From Heliocidaris tuberculata (taxonomy: Eukaryota; Echinodermata; Echinoidea; Camarodonta; Echinometridae), in the NCBI GenBank assembly GCA_025618425.1, contig CM046839.1:4005008-4069007 (forward strand): a DNA stretch of 64,000 nucleotides, read 5' to 3'. The position numbers were made by a program, and so were the translations under genes. The notes under the pieces were generated by a model that saw only the letters and a program-made list of their open reading frames with translations, was not told where the DNA came from and did no database searches. Positions 36,419-54,200 of this stretch are shown one piece after another; position 1 is the stretch's first letter; every line of letters begins with the position of its first letter.

Positions 36419-39400
36419 ATTATTATTATTATCATAAAGATAGTTATAACATTAAATCAGTCTTGCATTGCTTCCGTGTTCTTTATTGGAAAAACTAATT
36501 TGAAATAGTTGGTGTAGGTGAGACCTACATCTCGTCGGGATCGCAAGGTGAGCAATTTTTTCTTAGGACTGTCCTGTGTGATAACAACTCTGAGCCAATG
36601 ATTGCACTCCTTCGATGTGACGACTAATTTCAGTTCAGAAGGAGACATGGGGGCAGTACCAATAGTGTTTGATTGATAGAACCAATTATGTTAAAGTTTT
36701 CAAAATCCTTTAGGTGTCACCATTTTTATTTTGTAACATTGTTACTTTATAAACATGTATGGATATTGTTTATCGTCATTGTTATCTTTGAGGTCTGACC
36801 AGGCGTTAAAACCAGAAACTGTCTTGTGAAAGTGACTGTTCAGACTTTCGAAAGTGGTCTAGATTAGAGAAAGTTTTATGTTGAAGTATGAATAGCAACA
36901 TTGATTTTTGCAGTTCGTGGAAATTTCTTGCTGCAAAAAATGGCAGGAGATAGCAATTCATGAAAGTTCAAGCTTTTACAGCCAATAGAGGGTTCCCAGA
37001 AGCAGCCTTGCTGGAGGACATAACAATATAAACTTGTGCGCTAGACCATGGCAACAATGGCTTTTCATAGTCTGATGTACAGGTTTTTATTGTTATGTGT
37101 TCCAGCATGGCTGCCGTGAGAACCCTCTATATCTGAAAGGAAAGGATTTTGGGGGGTGTTTTTTTTCCTTTTGTTAATTTAAAGTCTATGTTTATGGTAA
37201 GCTTAAAAAAGGAATGTGCAAGATTTCTTTGATTTTACTGTATAAATACTAATAGCCAAATAATCACAATCCAAATAAGCACCTGCTCAGTTACCAAAGT
37301 GGAGCAATAAACAAAGGAGAGGTGAAAAACTGATTCCTATTTAAATTTCTGTTCCTCGTACTCCCAGTCAAAGCAATACATGATTTCTAGTAAACTGCTT
37401 TGTTTCCAAAAGGGGAACAAATGCACATTGCATGTCCTTATTCTTGTTACTTATATGTATATTGCTGTGACCCTTACTCTACCTCTACTGTAAGTCCAGT
37501 AGTTGATTTTTCATGAGGTCTATCTGCTTTTGATAATATCATGGTTCAGACTGAGCTGATTTAACAATTTCAAGTCAGTTAGTCCAAATCTCTGAGATTT
37601 AACTTGTTACTTCAATTAGACAAGACTTCATTGCAAAAAGGCTTCTTCTATATGAAAACTGTTATTTTGCAACATTCATAATGATCTGTAGATCAAGGTC
37701 TGTCCCCTCAATTATTGCAGGGACTCGGAGTGTTCGCTATTTTGAATATATATGCAATTTTATGTCCCATTCCATGTTTTATATGATCAAAGCAATTAAG
37801 CTTATTGGTACTAAAATGTATGTGCATTTGAATGACGGACTGAACCAATTTCTTTCACAGTTTTACAACAAGATTCTACATTTGTGTTTTTTCTCTCTGT
37901 GTACATGTAGGAAGAAATTCAAGATGATCATGTTGGTGTTCACAATAGCCAGTACTTGCCTTGCCATGGTTAGACCAGCAGTCAATTCATTTGTCATGAT
38001 GTCATTCATCGGACCATGCATATGCATGATGGTCTTAGAACTACGAAGGTATGATGATAGGAAGTAGTACTTGTTGCTAAATATACACTGCCCTCCAAAA
38101 GTTTGGGTTCACCTGTAACAAGAACTGATTTCTCAAAATCACCCACAGTCTCATTGAGGCCTGTACAGCATCCGCGTCCATGACTTCCTGAAAAGCACCC
38201 TAAATGAGGATTTGAGTCGAGAGGTTTTTTATTCAGGGAAACCCGCGAAAAATGTCAGATTTTTAGATCCTTAACAGGGATTTTTTAGATCTTGCATAGT
38301 ATTGTACATGTACATACTATATGAGGATTGGTTCGTCTTGGCCCTTTTTTGGCCAAAAAGGAAGAGTTAAAGACAAATATTTGCTTGGAAACACATTACA
38401 GAATGATGTTTGCAAATTGGAAAAGAACCTCGTTGGATTCATGAAAAAAAAATTCCAACGGAGATTTTTCAGATGCCTAATCGTACTGTCAAATTTCCTA
38501 CCCTTTTCGAGTATCTTTTCTCATCACTAGTAAATTTGATACCCTTTTTAAAATTTTTTTTCCTGTTTTTGATACCTTAAACTAGATCCCCAGGTTACCT
38601 GTCTGGTGGTGAAAAAACAACCCTTTTACTCGTTTTCGTGGACTCGGATGCCGTACAGGCCTCAATGAGACATATATGTACAATGTACCTTACGGGCCCA
38701 CAATTCATTTATCATCAGATTTTTGGCACTGCAACAATATGGTATCAAACTGAAGAGTAGACTTCAGCTTTCAAGTTAACACCAGTTTAACATAATGTAA
38801 AGCGTTTCAGGAGGCAGTCAGGCGTTAGAAAAGCAACCTACCCCCCAAAATATCATTTCCAGTGGAAAATATGAGGTCATCGGTTTGTTCACTAGTGCCA
38901 GCATTTTTGCTCTTTCGTCATTCTACAAAATCTGATCCTTGTTTGTACTGATGAATATTAAAATATGTTGACTGATATAGAATAAACATTCCTATAGTCA
39001 TGCAGAAAACTAGTAATTTCATCTAAGAAACACATCAACATTTTGGGAACACTGTCATCCTTTTTTGTTTACTTTTTGTCAAGGGAAGTCATATTCTAAT
39101 TTGCATCTGTGTACACCCTTACAAGCAAAATAATGGTCTCCCCAGTTCCCAGATCTGAATCCGAGAGAGCTGATATGGGAAGAGCTGGACAGGAAGGTCT
39201 GAGAAAAATGTACATACCTGCAGTGGTTAGCGTGATCTATCGTACTACCTGTAGCACAGAGAGCGGGCCATCTAGCTCGTGCTAGATCATGCTATCTCTC
39301 GTGGAATATCCCCTAGATGTGATCTAGCAACACGCCGTTTTAGATCGCCGTGGACCTCCGTGGATTGCACCGAAACGACATTGACACGTTCTCTAGTGCA

Positions 39401-39973
39401 CTGTCTCAGTAATGAGAATGGGGTCTTTGTTAGTGGAATATGTTGTTGCTTTTCTTGATGCTCATGTTGTTGAAAGAGAGATCTAATGCAAACACAGCCT
39501 GATTTCAATGATGATTAATTGATGAATAAAGATGTTAGTAGTGTAATGTTTACATATTTCTTCTGTTTCTTGCAATTTTAATACCGCTCCTTTCCCATTC
39601 TTTCCCTTTTTCTCACATCCCTTTCCTTTCTCTTTTTTCTCTTTCTCTCTGTAGGGCGCAATGTCCACGCGTTGTCAAGCTGGGCAAAACATGTGCTTTC
39701 CTGTGGGTTATATCGGTCGGCTGCTGGCTTAGCGACCGTTTATTTTGTGACTTCTGGCAGTCTCTGTCTCTACCATACCTCCACTGCGCCTGGCACATCA
39801 TGGTCTTTATCTCTGCATACACAGGCTGCGTCCTCTTTGCTTACTTCGATGCGATGAATGAATGTCCCGAGATGGGACCTGTCCTGAAATATTGGCCCAA
39901 GGACTCATGGGTGAATGCAGGGATTCCGTATGTAACCCTTCAGTGTGCAGCAGGCAAACCAGCTGGGGACTGA
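29202..39973 (+). CDS. ACER2: Alkaline ceramidase, ACER1/2-like (4 coding exons, complete)
   Basis: Multi-pass enzyme of the Golgi/ER membrane that hydrolyses ceramide to sphingosine and a fatty acid (family knowledge). Joining 29202-29291, 34955-35211, 37911-38048 and 39655-39973 gives 267 codons plus TGA, close to the 275 aa of human ACER2; every junction is GT-AG and keeps frame. Metal-site residues of the family are all visible: the N-terminal Asp12, Trp13, Glu15, Asn17 and Glu26 cluster (Ca site), Ser72, His76 and Asp87 in the [19 protein letters not shown] stretch, and His205 and His209 in LPYLHCAWH (Zn site). About seven hydrophobic segments are present. An in-frame TGA at 29187 fixes the start at 29202. 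The N-terminal IVPxIAEFYNT wording is closest to ACER2, but a pre-duplication ACER1/2 orthologue is equally possible. Introns 1-3 hold LINE, MITE, pearl-like and Tc1 debris. Convergent with frataxin downstream. Confidence 0.93.
29667..29806. mobile_element. GTTTCATCAAG-family MITE in ACER intron 1
   Basis: TIR of about 45 bp starting GGGAGCGTTTCATCAAGTG, nearly perfect; shares the TTTGCTCTCAGCCAATCAG core with 4494 and 33911. Confidence 0.85.
29807..31844. other. ACER2: ACER intron 1, unclassified part
   Basis: AT-rich, with TACATGTA words and a GC-richer patch at 30065-30250. No coding support. Confidence 0.6.
31845..32030 (+). mobile_element. Non-LTR retrotransposon C-terminal remnant in ACER intron 1
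   Basis: The 31845-31982 frame reads [17 protein letters not shown], then [15 protein letters not shown] and a stop. The T-HI-C ... A/D-WL pattern is that of LINE ORF2 C-termini. An (AAG)n-like stretch follows at 32012-32025. Confidence 0.5.
32212..32525. mobile_element. 314-bp MITE with perfect 23-bp TIR
   Basis: Ends GTTCAGACTAGGTCCCGATT (left) and AATCGGGACCTAGTCTGAAC (right) are perfectly inverted over 23 bp. The inside is GC-richer than its surroundings. No target duplication seen. Confidence 0.85.
32535..32880. mobile_element. Second copy of the AGTGTACCAATC element
   Basis: Ends AGTGTACCAATC and GGTGATTGGTACACT, followed by TTAA at 32881; homologous to the outer element at 16001-18016 but without the nested insertion. 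Confidence 0.75.
33911..34052. mobile_element. GTTTCATCAAG-family MITE (diverged right arm)
   Basis: Starts CAGGGGGGCATTTCATCAAG and ends ACATGAAACAGGGCC; same type as 4494. Confidence 0.7.
34074..34342. repeat. Two adjacent palindromes built on GCTATTCATAAGGACC
   Basis: 34074-34200 and 34220-34340 each run from CTCGCTATTCA units to inverted GGTCCTTATGAATAG units. A tandem pair about 147 bp apart. Confidence 0.75.
34955..35211 (+). CDS. ACER2: ACER coding exon 2
   Basis: Acceptor CCACCACAG at 34946-34954, donor GTGAGA from 35212, phase 2 exit. Encodes the first three membrane segments and the Ser72/His76/Asp87 metal site. Confidence 0.93.
35242..36430. mobile_element. Pearl/Helentron-like element with 147-bp tandem repeats, in ACER intron 2
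   Basis: (TTA)n borders both sides. Inside, GTCCCCGCCG at 35286 is inverted as CGGCGGGGAC at 36311; next to the left end are (GT)n and (CCGT)n tracts (35335-35405). Then come about five tandem units of 147 bp (35422-36150; one unit is 144) each containing AAATGCTACTTCTC and GGGCTGGGTGG. Near the right end ATTACGC-ATT-GCGTAAT can form a stem-loop. This ordering is that of bivalve pearl elements and Helentron-associated elements. No protein. Confidence 0.7.
36431..36984. other. ACER2: ACER intron 2, unclassified part
   Basis: No structure recognised. Confidence 0.5.
36985..37130. mobile_element. MITE with ATAGAGGGTTC ends
   Basis: Left ATAGAGGGTTCCCAGAAGC and right GCCGTGAGAACCCTCTAT are inverted; homology continues about 45 bp inwards (AACAATA / TATTGTT). 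Confidence 0.75.
37911..38048 (+). CDS. ACER2: ACER coding exon 3
   Basis: Acceptor TGTACATGTAG ends at 37910: a TACATGTA palindrome overlaps the splice site. Donor GTATGA at 38049. Encodes the [22 protein letters not shown] membrane region in two parts; a split AGG codon at both ends keeps frame. Confidence 0.9.
38086..39202 (+). mobile_element. Degenerate Tc1-like transposon in ACER intron 3
   Basis: Begins after a TA with CACTGCCCTCCAAAAGTTTG, a Tc1-type terminus. At 39146-39199 a frame reads [18 protein letters not shown] and then stops, the PDLNPIE-LW word near the third catalytic acid of Tc1 transposases. The middle is lost or replaced and no right TIR is seen. Confidence 0.6.
38149..38671. 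mobile_element. 523-bp MITE with 33-bp TIR nested in the Tc1 remnant
   Basis: GTCTCATTGAGGCCTGTAC at 38149 is inverted at 38653-38671; the TIR extends about 33 bp with two mismatches. Confidence 0.8.
39655..39973 (+). CDS. ACER2: ACER coding exon 4 with stop
   Basis: A strong pyrimidine tract and CTCTGTAG acceptor precede it. Encodes the last membrane segments, [11 protein letters not shown], the His205/His209 pair and the conserved C-terminal YWPKDSW and GIPYV words, then TGA at 39971-39973. No canonical AATAAA is evident in the first few hundred bases after the stop. Confidence 0.93.
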
Positions 39974-40835
39974 CTTCCTTCTTGTGATAGATTTTCAGTA
40001 CCATTTCGCTTACATCTGCATTTATTTAGTTCATTGTATTTCTGTTACACTATGTGCACTGCTGACATGTTAAGTGTGTGTGTTAAAAACTATGTAAATT
40101 AATATCAAAGGCTGACTTCGCCTTTTAAAAGAAAAATTTAACCTTCCTTCCTTCCTTTCTCTATCTATCTTTCTATGATATTCTCTACAAGAAAGAGGTT
40201 TTCCTGACGAGATTTTATTGAGAGACTGTATTTCTTGTAAAGAATACAGAATCTGAATGATGCTTTTTAGGAATGATTGATTCCTTTATGTCTTCCTCTC
40301 GTAGAATTTCTTTTTTGGTTTCCTCTTGAACAATACTCTATAGAATGAAGGTAATGGATGACTTTTACTGTTCAGATTGTGACACTATTATCCACATTCA
40401 CGAAAATTCAGGACAATATTGGATATTCAATGCTGCTGAAGATATTTAAATGAAGTGTATTGTATTCTAAAGATTATCAGCCTTTTCATTGACATATTTT
40501 TAGTTTCTTTCTGCCCTCTGTCACATTCAGTCTCAATTTCAGAGTAAGACAATACACAGAGCTTCAACACAATGCTTACATGCTGACCTACGTGTACTTT
40601 GCCAAATACTAAAAAAGAAAAAAACTCAGTGTAAAGTAGTTTAGCGAAATGTGAGAATGCAGGAAAGACGCATATGACAAAATTATTTAAAATCATAATT
40701 TCATTTTATAGAGGCAGAACCAAAATATTGGGATGTAGAATTATTATTGAACTCTATGGACATTTTTAAGCAAAATAATATGAAAACTTATTCAGGTAAG
40801 TCTGATTGTGATTTTAGATAGGTAATAGTAAATTA
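39974..40835. other. ACER 3' UTR and flank
   Basis: No canonical poly(A) signal near the stop and no coding frames with support. Confidence 0.4.
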
Positions 40836-40998
40836 TAAAACGGGTTCAAGAATGTAGCCATCCTGATTGGTCAAATAACACCACGTGACCGTGCAAAAAA
40901 AAAAGTACTAACGCACGGCGAGGGGACTAACGCACGGCTAATCTGGATCAAACATGAAGATTGTAAGAAAACATTGAGATTGTAGACCCGTTTTATAA
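40836..40998. mobile_element. MITE with TTATAAAACGGGT ends
   Basis: TTATAAAACGGGTTC at 40836 pairs with ACCCGTTTTATAA ending at 40998. Contains two ACTAACGCACGGC words. Confidence 0.65.
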
Positions 40999-41000
40999 AA

Positions 41001-41168
41001 CTATTAATACATGGTTGTAAGTTCGTGCGTTAGCGCGATCCAGCAACACGCAGGTTTTTATTGTGGTGTACTAACGCACGTGGCGTAGCCGAGTGTGTTA
41101 GACACCACGATAAAAACCTTTGTGTTGCCGGATCGCACTAACGCACTCCCAACCATGTATTAATAGTA
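41001..41168. mobile_element. Palindromic MITE with TATTAATACATGG ends
   Basis: Near-perfect fold-back centred at about 41085: GTGCGTTAGCGCGATCC is inverted as GGATCGCACTAACGCAC. It shares the ACTAACGCAC word with the adjacent element. Confidence 0.8.
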
Positions 41169-42582
41169 CATGTATAATAATAATAGACAAAACTAGCAGC
41201 CTTGCTCTTTGCATCTTTCCCATGTCTTTACGCGCCATTGCGTTTCACTAAGCTACCTAAGTGACAACTCTTTGACAAAATCTTTGACAAGAAGTTAATT
41301 TATTATTTTTAGGCTTGTAAATTGTATGAATATTATGTCTGTGAGCTAGATTCAGATGTATATTGATGATTATGAGTATTATGTGGTTCCAAATACATGT
41401 ACAAGAGAGGATTTAGTTTGGTAATCTTTACCGAACAAACAGACAGTGCAAAAATCTCAATCTTGCCAGAAAATGAAAATGTCTTTTTTTGGTATCTTTT
41501 CTATTCATTTTTTATTCGATTTTACATATTAGTGAGAGAATTTCAAATCTTTGGGAAATATCTGGCTTTACATAGCATGGATAAGTGATAAGCTGTCACT
41601 GATTATCAAAATGTTTCTGAGCATAAATTATGAAGGAAACAAATTTACTTCTTGCTCTTGGAAGGTTTCAAGATCAAATGAATGTCCACCATCATGGTAT
41701 TACATCAGAAAATTTGTCTATTTTTAAGTTTGACCTGTAAGAATTCTCATGATTTTTTTTACATACTGGCCAGTAAAGTTTATTCAAAGATCGTTTTTCT
41801 GTCCCTTGCTATGTCTGGGTTTTTAGACATACAAAACATGTAGTTTCGGGGAGGTTGAATAAGCTTAAAAAGGAAATTTCACATGTGGAATTGCCCAATA
41901 GTACCGTATGTAGATTTCAAGCCATGAATGCATGATTGATTTAAAAGTTGCATGTACTGACATGAAGCTGTCATGTACATGTACACTACACATATGTACA
42001 ATGAAAATAAAATAAAGTTTGTTATATTTGGTGGGGAAATAAAATAAAATAAAATATATTTTTGAGGTGTCTTACTTCTGATAAGACAATTATTGTTGTG
42101 TTTATAAATCAATACTAAAATTGCCTAACAGCTTAACTAATTCCAGAGTTGATGATTTTCCCTGGCCTAATATTTCCTTATTTTATTACAACTTAGATGG
42201 CTAAAATTAAGGTATTCTAAAATGGCTATTCAAGTCAATGGTAGGGTCCATGGGTATAGAAACAAAATATTAACTTTTGTTGTTGCATTAAAAGAATGCT
42301 TTAATTTGAAACTACTCTTGTTGTAAATAATCCAACAGTAAAATGACATCAACATTACAAGTGAACTATTCAACTGATTTGGGCTATGACATATAATCAA
42401 TCCAAATTTATTGTCAGTGTTATTTCTGGATTTTTAGCTATTCTGTTTGTGTGGCTCATGTATGCATTCAAAAACAAAGAACTGAGAGAAGTACATATTT
42501 CTAACAAAACAACTGATGATCATTTTGCTAAAACTTTCCTACTTGAATATTTCTTTCAGAAATTTTATTATGAGAGATTAAT
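41169..42582. other. Intergenic AT-rich sequence
   Basis: (AAAAT)n at 42040-42060; otherwise nothing recognised. Confidence 0.5.
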
Positions 42583-43255
42583 TGTGACCAGGCACCACAA
42601 AACCACCAAAAAGTCGCCAGATATGAATTTTTAGTTAAGGTCTGATTCTGAAAGAGGAGATTCTCAGCTTTAAAATGATATATGACTCATTAGCATTGAT
42701 GTTCCTAACTTATTGTACAAAGAGTAGAATGCACAATCCCTCAGAATGTTACCTCTGAGAAATAAGGGTTTAAAGTTTGCGGTCTATTGAAGCACTCTGA
42801 CTTGCAAGGTGCTATGCTATTAAAAAAAGGTGACAAAAGGAGGATTAGAACTCAATAAAAAAATCTATGAAGGGATTATCAGATTGTCCTAAAACTTGGC
42901 ATACTAATTAGGCATTTCCTGTTCATTATAGTGTACAAGTATCAATGCAAGAACTTCCTATGTTTAAAAGTTATGGGAGATCAAAATGAGACAAGTATTC
43001 AGGGTTGTAAAAAAGAGAAGTAATACAACAAAATCCAGAGAAGACACACTTACGTCTAATAAAAAAACTGTCAAAAAATACCACTTTTAGATTGTTTGGT
43101 GCCTCCAAATTTTGATATTACTTAGAAAAAAATATACTCTTTCAGGAAACACCCAAAACCAAAATTTGACCATGCCAACCAAAAACACATTGATTGAGCT
43201 CTAACTGAAAATCACACAGTGCGACTTTTTGGTGGTTTTGTGGTGCCTGGTCACA
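42583..43255. mobile_element. 673-bp MITE, TGTGACCAGGCACCAC ends
   Basis: Perfect 35-bp TIR beginning TGTGACCAGGCACCACAAAA. Same size and terminal pattern as the element at 54493-55164 but with different bases after TGTGACC. Confidence 0.85.
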
Positions 43256-44264
43256 TTTGCAAATCTAATACTTTTAATTTTAACTTGAAAATGCCGAGAT
43301 ATATTTCAATGATTGAAAAAGTATGGATATTTTAGTGCTTAAGAGTTGATCCTAATCTATTGTCATTTATTTAAAATGAAATACAAAAAGAATTAAAGAT
43401 GATTATATAGTCATGTACTGTAGTATACTTCATCAAGAGCCTATTGACCCGATCAGTCATAACTTACATTAATTTTAGGAAAATGTTGATAATTGTCTAT
43501 ATTTTGTCGATTCTGTTTTTTTCATTTCTGATTTGCAATCAGTGGTAACTATCACAAATAATTTTCAATTGTTTTTTTTTTTTCAGTTGAAAAAAAAAAA
43601 AAGTTTTTGTTATAGACATGTGTGCTTGCATAAGTTATTGTAGTTTTAGTTGAAAGTAATATGCTTGCCAACTTTAATATGCATAAACATTTATTTTAAA
43701 AAATCAAATCAATGATCTAATATGTGTACACTACTCCTCTAAAAAGTAATGAGTAAATGTAGTACTGTAGCCAGGTACATGTAGTTCCGTAGTAGTCACT
43801 TCTTGAACTTACTTTATTGGAACTATAATTATAAATTGGACTTGTTCACCATGAACTATGTACTTATTCACCATATTCATGAATGTATGACAGTATACAT
43901 GTATGTCTTGTATGTAAAATCTACACATAGCTAATGAGGTCATTGATATTATCATGAGGGCCAGTTTGCTATTTATCATTATCACTTGTAATCATCATTA
44001 TCAAAGACAGGACAATAAAAAAAAAAAAATAGCAGAGGCAATCACACAAAAGAAAATTGTAAACTTAAAACAAAAAATATAAATAAATAAATAAGCCTGT
44101 GATTATTATGAATAGTATTGGAATTCACAAACTATAAATTATGAATCAAATAATCTTGTTTGCAATGTGTTCTCATGTGCTGAGTGAAAGAGTATTCACT
44201 GTAATCCATAATGAAGACTGATTTCTAGAGGTCTTAACATCACTGCTCAAGCTATATTTGACAA
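43256..44264. other. Intergenic AT-rich sequence
   Basis: Short homopolymers and TACATGTA words only. Confidence 0.5.
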
Positions 44265-44446
44265 TACGGTGGAAACTTGTTTCACAGAGCTTCGATATGA
44301 GATTCCCGATTTAACAAGGTACTTTTGCTGGTCTCGGGTCTTTATGTTCTTTTGTTTTTATACCCTGATGTAAGGGGATTCCTGATGAATTATAAGGTAT
44401 AATTTTCATGGTCCCACGGACCTCGTTATAGTGAGTTTCCACTGTA
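44265..44446. mobile_element. pogo/Tc1-type MITE with TA target duplication
   Basis: TA, then CGGTGGAAACT on the left; AGTTTCCACTG, then TA on the right. 178 bp, with internal CCTCGTTATA-type words. Confidence 0.75.
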
Positions 44447-45151
44447 TATACATGTACCAATCTTCTCAGGAGGCACTGTACAGAGGAGATTGTGCACACA
44501 TTGCCTCTGCTGACATCACTAGTAAGAGAATCAGATTACAGCTGTGTATTGCTCCATGCTTGAAACTTGCCTACTTTGCCTAGCCTTAAAATGGAATCTA
44601 GGGATTTTAACAGATGACTGTTCAGTGTTGGCCATCAGAAATATGCACTGCATTTTCAAAATATGATCTACTAGCTGAGCTTTAAAGATAAAGTTGAGTT
44701 CTAGTCATGCGATTACACTGTGAGAGAAACTGTCTGGGAGCAATTGGGAAAGGCTGATCATAAAAGTACATAAGTATTGATGTATTGTGAGGTTTTGGAA
44801 TCATAAAAATGATAATAGACACAGTCTCACTGGAAAGCACATGTACTGCACAAAGAAATGGGTATATGGGACTGCAGACACATGGCATGAATGTTCGGCC
44901 CAAACACTTTAGATATTTCTCGTCATATTTTGAATACGAGGGTATTTAAAGAGCAATCCTTTTCAGGGGACATTTCTACTATTGACGTTCTTCCAAACTG
45001 ACATGTAAGGATTGATAAATAATAAATAAATAATTTAATAAATGCAAAGAAAGTCCAGGTAAATGTATCTAAATTTCTTTCTCCATTTATTTGAATTTCA
45101 TAACAATTGGAACAAACTTTTTTTTTTTTAAAGTCTATTGTATTGGGAAAA

Positions 45152-45324
45152 TAAGTTAACCTTGCATAACTCGAAGTTGCATAAGACGAACTTTCCTGAA
45201 GTCAAATCAATTTTTTTGACCAAACTATGCAAGATATGAGTTATTCAAATTTCCGAAGTCAAATTGTGCATAAGTCGAACTATTTATCGTCCCAACAGAT
45301 TCGACTTATGCAAAGTTAACTGTA
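45152..45324. mobile_element. pogo-type MITE with TTGCATAAGTCGAA repeats
   Basis: Ends AGTTAACCTTGCATAA and TTATGCAAAGTTAACTG, next to TA on both sides. The terminal word recurs inside at 45170 and 45260. Confidence 0.7.
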
Positions 45325-45329
45325 TAGTT

Positions 45330-45505
45330 CATTGGAACCTTGTTATAAAGAGCACTATCATAATAAGTCAATTATAACAAGGTTATTTTTGTTGGTACCT
45401 CCTTGTATCCTATTGTTTTTTAGCCAAGGTAGATGTATAACAAGTTTTCAATACACGAGGATATTTCCTCGGTCCATATGAGTTTGTTACTGCAATGTTC
45501 CATTG
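45330..45505. mobile_element. pogo-type MITE with CATTGGAACCTTG ends
   Basis: CATTGGAACCTTGTTATAA at 45330 and an inverted GTTACTGCAATGTTCCATTG ending at 45505, followed by TA; also an internal inverted TTATAACAAGGTT. Confidence 0.6.
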
Positions 45506-46194
45506 TACTTGTATTCAAATTCCATTAATTTATAATCAGAGACAAACATATTACAAGTTCAGTACATTTTACTATTTTGCCCAGAATTTGGAGGGATGCA
45601 CTTATTGGATGAAAGCATATACAGGTGAAAGCTGATTGCAATATAAAAATGATTTTTAATAACACCATGAAAATTTCTTTTGCCAAGCATACCTCACTTC
45701 AAAGAAGTAATTCAAATTACCATTTTTCTTGAATAAAACCTTTTCATTGAAAAGTACAACATGTGACACTTATTTTCATACAGATAGTTTCAATAGACTC
45801 AAGTACTTGAGACATCCAGAACAGATATGTTCTAGATACTGTGGAAGACTTTCTGTAGTCTTCCAATGTGAGGAAAGATTCCCCGTTATGTTCATCATAG
45901 TGTAATAGATACCAAATTGAACATAAGAGGTAAAATCAATCTACAATGATGAAATGTATATTGCATTTTTGATCCCTTATTCCATAAACCTAAGAAAGAT
46001 GCTTCCTATGCACAATGCATAGCACAAAGAATCACAACTCAATGCAATAACCCAAAATGATATTTATTTTACAACATTTGCTTCATGTCAATCAGGGTCA
46101 CTTCTTCCTTTACAGAATTTCAAAGAAATTCTTGAAAACTCGAAGTAATTTGCCTGAATATTATTATCTTCTGCTTTTCATATCCTGCTCAATG
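45506..46194. other. Sequence downstream of frataxin
   Basis: 46063-46194 is probably FXN 3' UTR (AATAAA on the - strand at 46063-46068). The rest is unclassified. Confidence 0.5.
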
Positions 46195-52762
<6,568 letters not shown>

Positions 52763-53265
52763 ATCAGCCGATTTATGTAAATATTGGACTTTGGGTCAAA
52801 ACACGATAAATTTTATTTATTAAAATTGTAACTTCGAAAACATCTTGGAAGGGATTACAGCGCCACCTAACGTCGAAATACAGAAAGATGATATCATAAT
52901 ATTACTGAGGAACTATTTTGGGTGATACAATAAACCCCATCATTAATGAGTGAATTCGAAGAATACTAGATCATTCCTAAGTTTGATGTTGATTCTAAAT
53001 GCCACTAAATTGATCGTTTCATGGTGCAGAATGTAAGTGTTAATTTAGAGTAGATTACTCTCGTTTTATATTGACTTTAAGCGAGAAATGAGAGCCCGAG
53101 TGTGAAGGTGAATGAGCAGTGGTGAGTGAGCTAAGCTGTGCCTGTGAGAGAGAACATGTCATGGTGGCTGTTGCTGTGCCGGCTATCTAACTAAGTGCAT
53201 CCATTTTGTATGTTTTTTGCATGGTTTTTGGGAGTTGACTAAACAGTAACAGTTAGATCTAACGT
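52763..53265. promoter_or_regulatory. Presumed shared FXN/UBAP1 promoter region
   Basis: The interval upstream of the frataxin ATG on one side and toward UBAP1 on the other. It carries fewer repeats than its surroundings. A GTAAGT donor at 53264 could end a UBAP1 non-coding first exon. No TATA box is obvious. Inference from layout only; the UBAP1 start site could instead lie nearer 56.4 kb. Confidence 0.4.
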
Positions 53266-53401
53266 AAGTTTATTGTTGTTCTGTCGCAAAATGAATGACT
53301 GCTATGATTTGTTATAATGCCTGGCTTGCAATGCCAAGGCCATGGCCAATGGCAATGCCTGTAGGCTACATGTATAAGGACATGAAGGATGGTGAATTCC
53401 C

Positions 53402-53440
53402 GGCCCCGGGGGGGGGGGGGGGGGGGGGCACTCAAAAGTC
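53402..53440. repeat. Poly-G with GGCACTCAAA flank
   Basis: About 24 G followed by CACTCAAAAG; resembles 53951 (GGGGGCACTCAACATATTGG), so probably an end of the same dispersed family. Confidence 0.6.
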
Positions 53441-54200
53441 AAGTTTTATGTTGAAGGGGGTGTGCCTCAGCCCACTTATACATGTACAAGCTTATCTGAA
53501 GATAACCTTGTACTCAGACTAGCTCTTTTATGGGTGAATAGGCTAAGTTCAATAGCTATTGTGTGTATCAGCAGGCCCTTTTCCAGGCTAGATCATTCAT
53601 ACAGGAGAGGAAAATAATTATTTAAAATTTCACTTTCAATTCTGAATCCCCTAATTTGTGGCACAGTTAGAGTGGAAGAGTCCATGAATCAGGTAATCTA
53701 GCAAATTTAAGACAATTAAATCTTGCTTAGAGCAATTTTGTTGTCTGTTTTTGACTGCTGCAACATTGAATGTTGGACACAGGTCACAGTCCCACATAGA
53801 CAAGGGCCTATGACTGATGCCTCAGCCAACCCCAAAATGGGGGTCAGCAAACCCAGATAATAGGGGACTAGACGCGCGTGCTGTATACAATACTGTGTAT
53901 GACAATATGCCAGACGTGCATTTCTTGACGGAATAAACCCCCAGGGGGTTGGGGGCACTCAACATATTGGACAGACGGGTATGTGCCACTTTGACGACCC
54001 CCTTTTTCAATGGCCGATCGCCGTTCTCAAGATACCTGAATTTCAATAAACTGCTGTTTTCACCCTTCTTACGCGTTCTCAAGATACCCAGCCGGAACAG
54101 TAAGCGCTCGTCTCCCCAGCGCGACCCGTTCCCTAGGCTCGCTTACGTATGTCTATTCACTTGCGTGCGCAATTGCATATACATGTGAGCGATTCCAGCA

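Noticed and set aside
42386..42634. 82-codon frame with a hydrophobic segment, possible small membrane protein
   Set aside because: Its 3' part runs into the TIR of the MITE at 42583 and no flanking splice or start context supports it.
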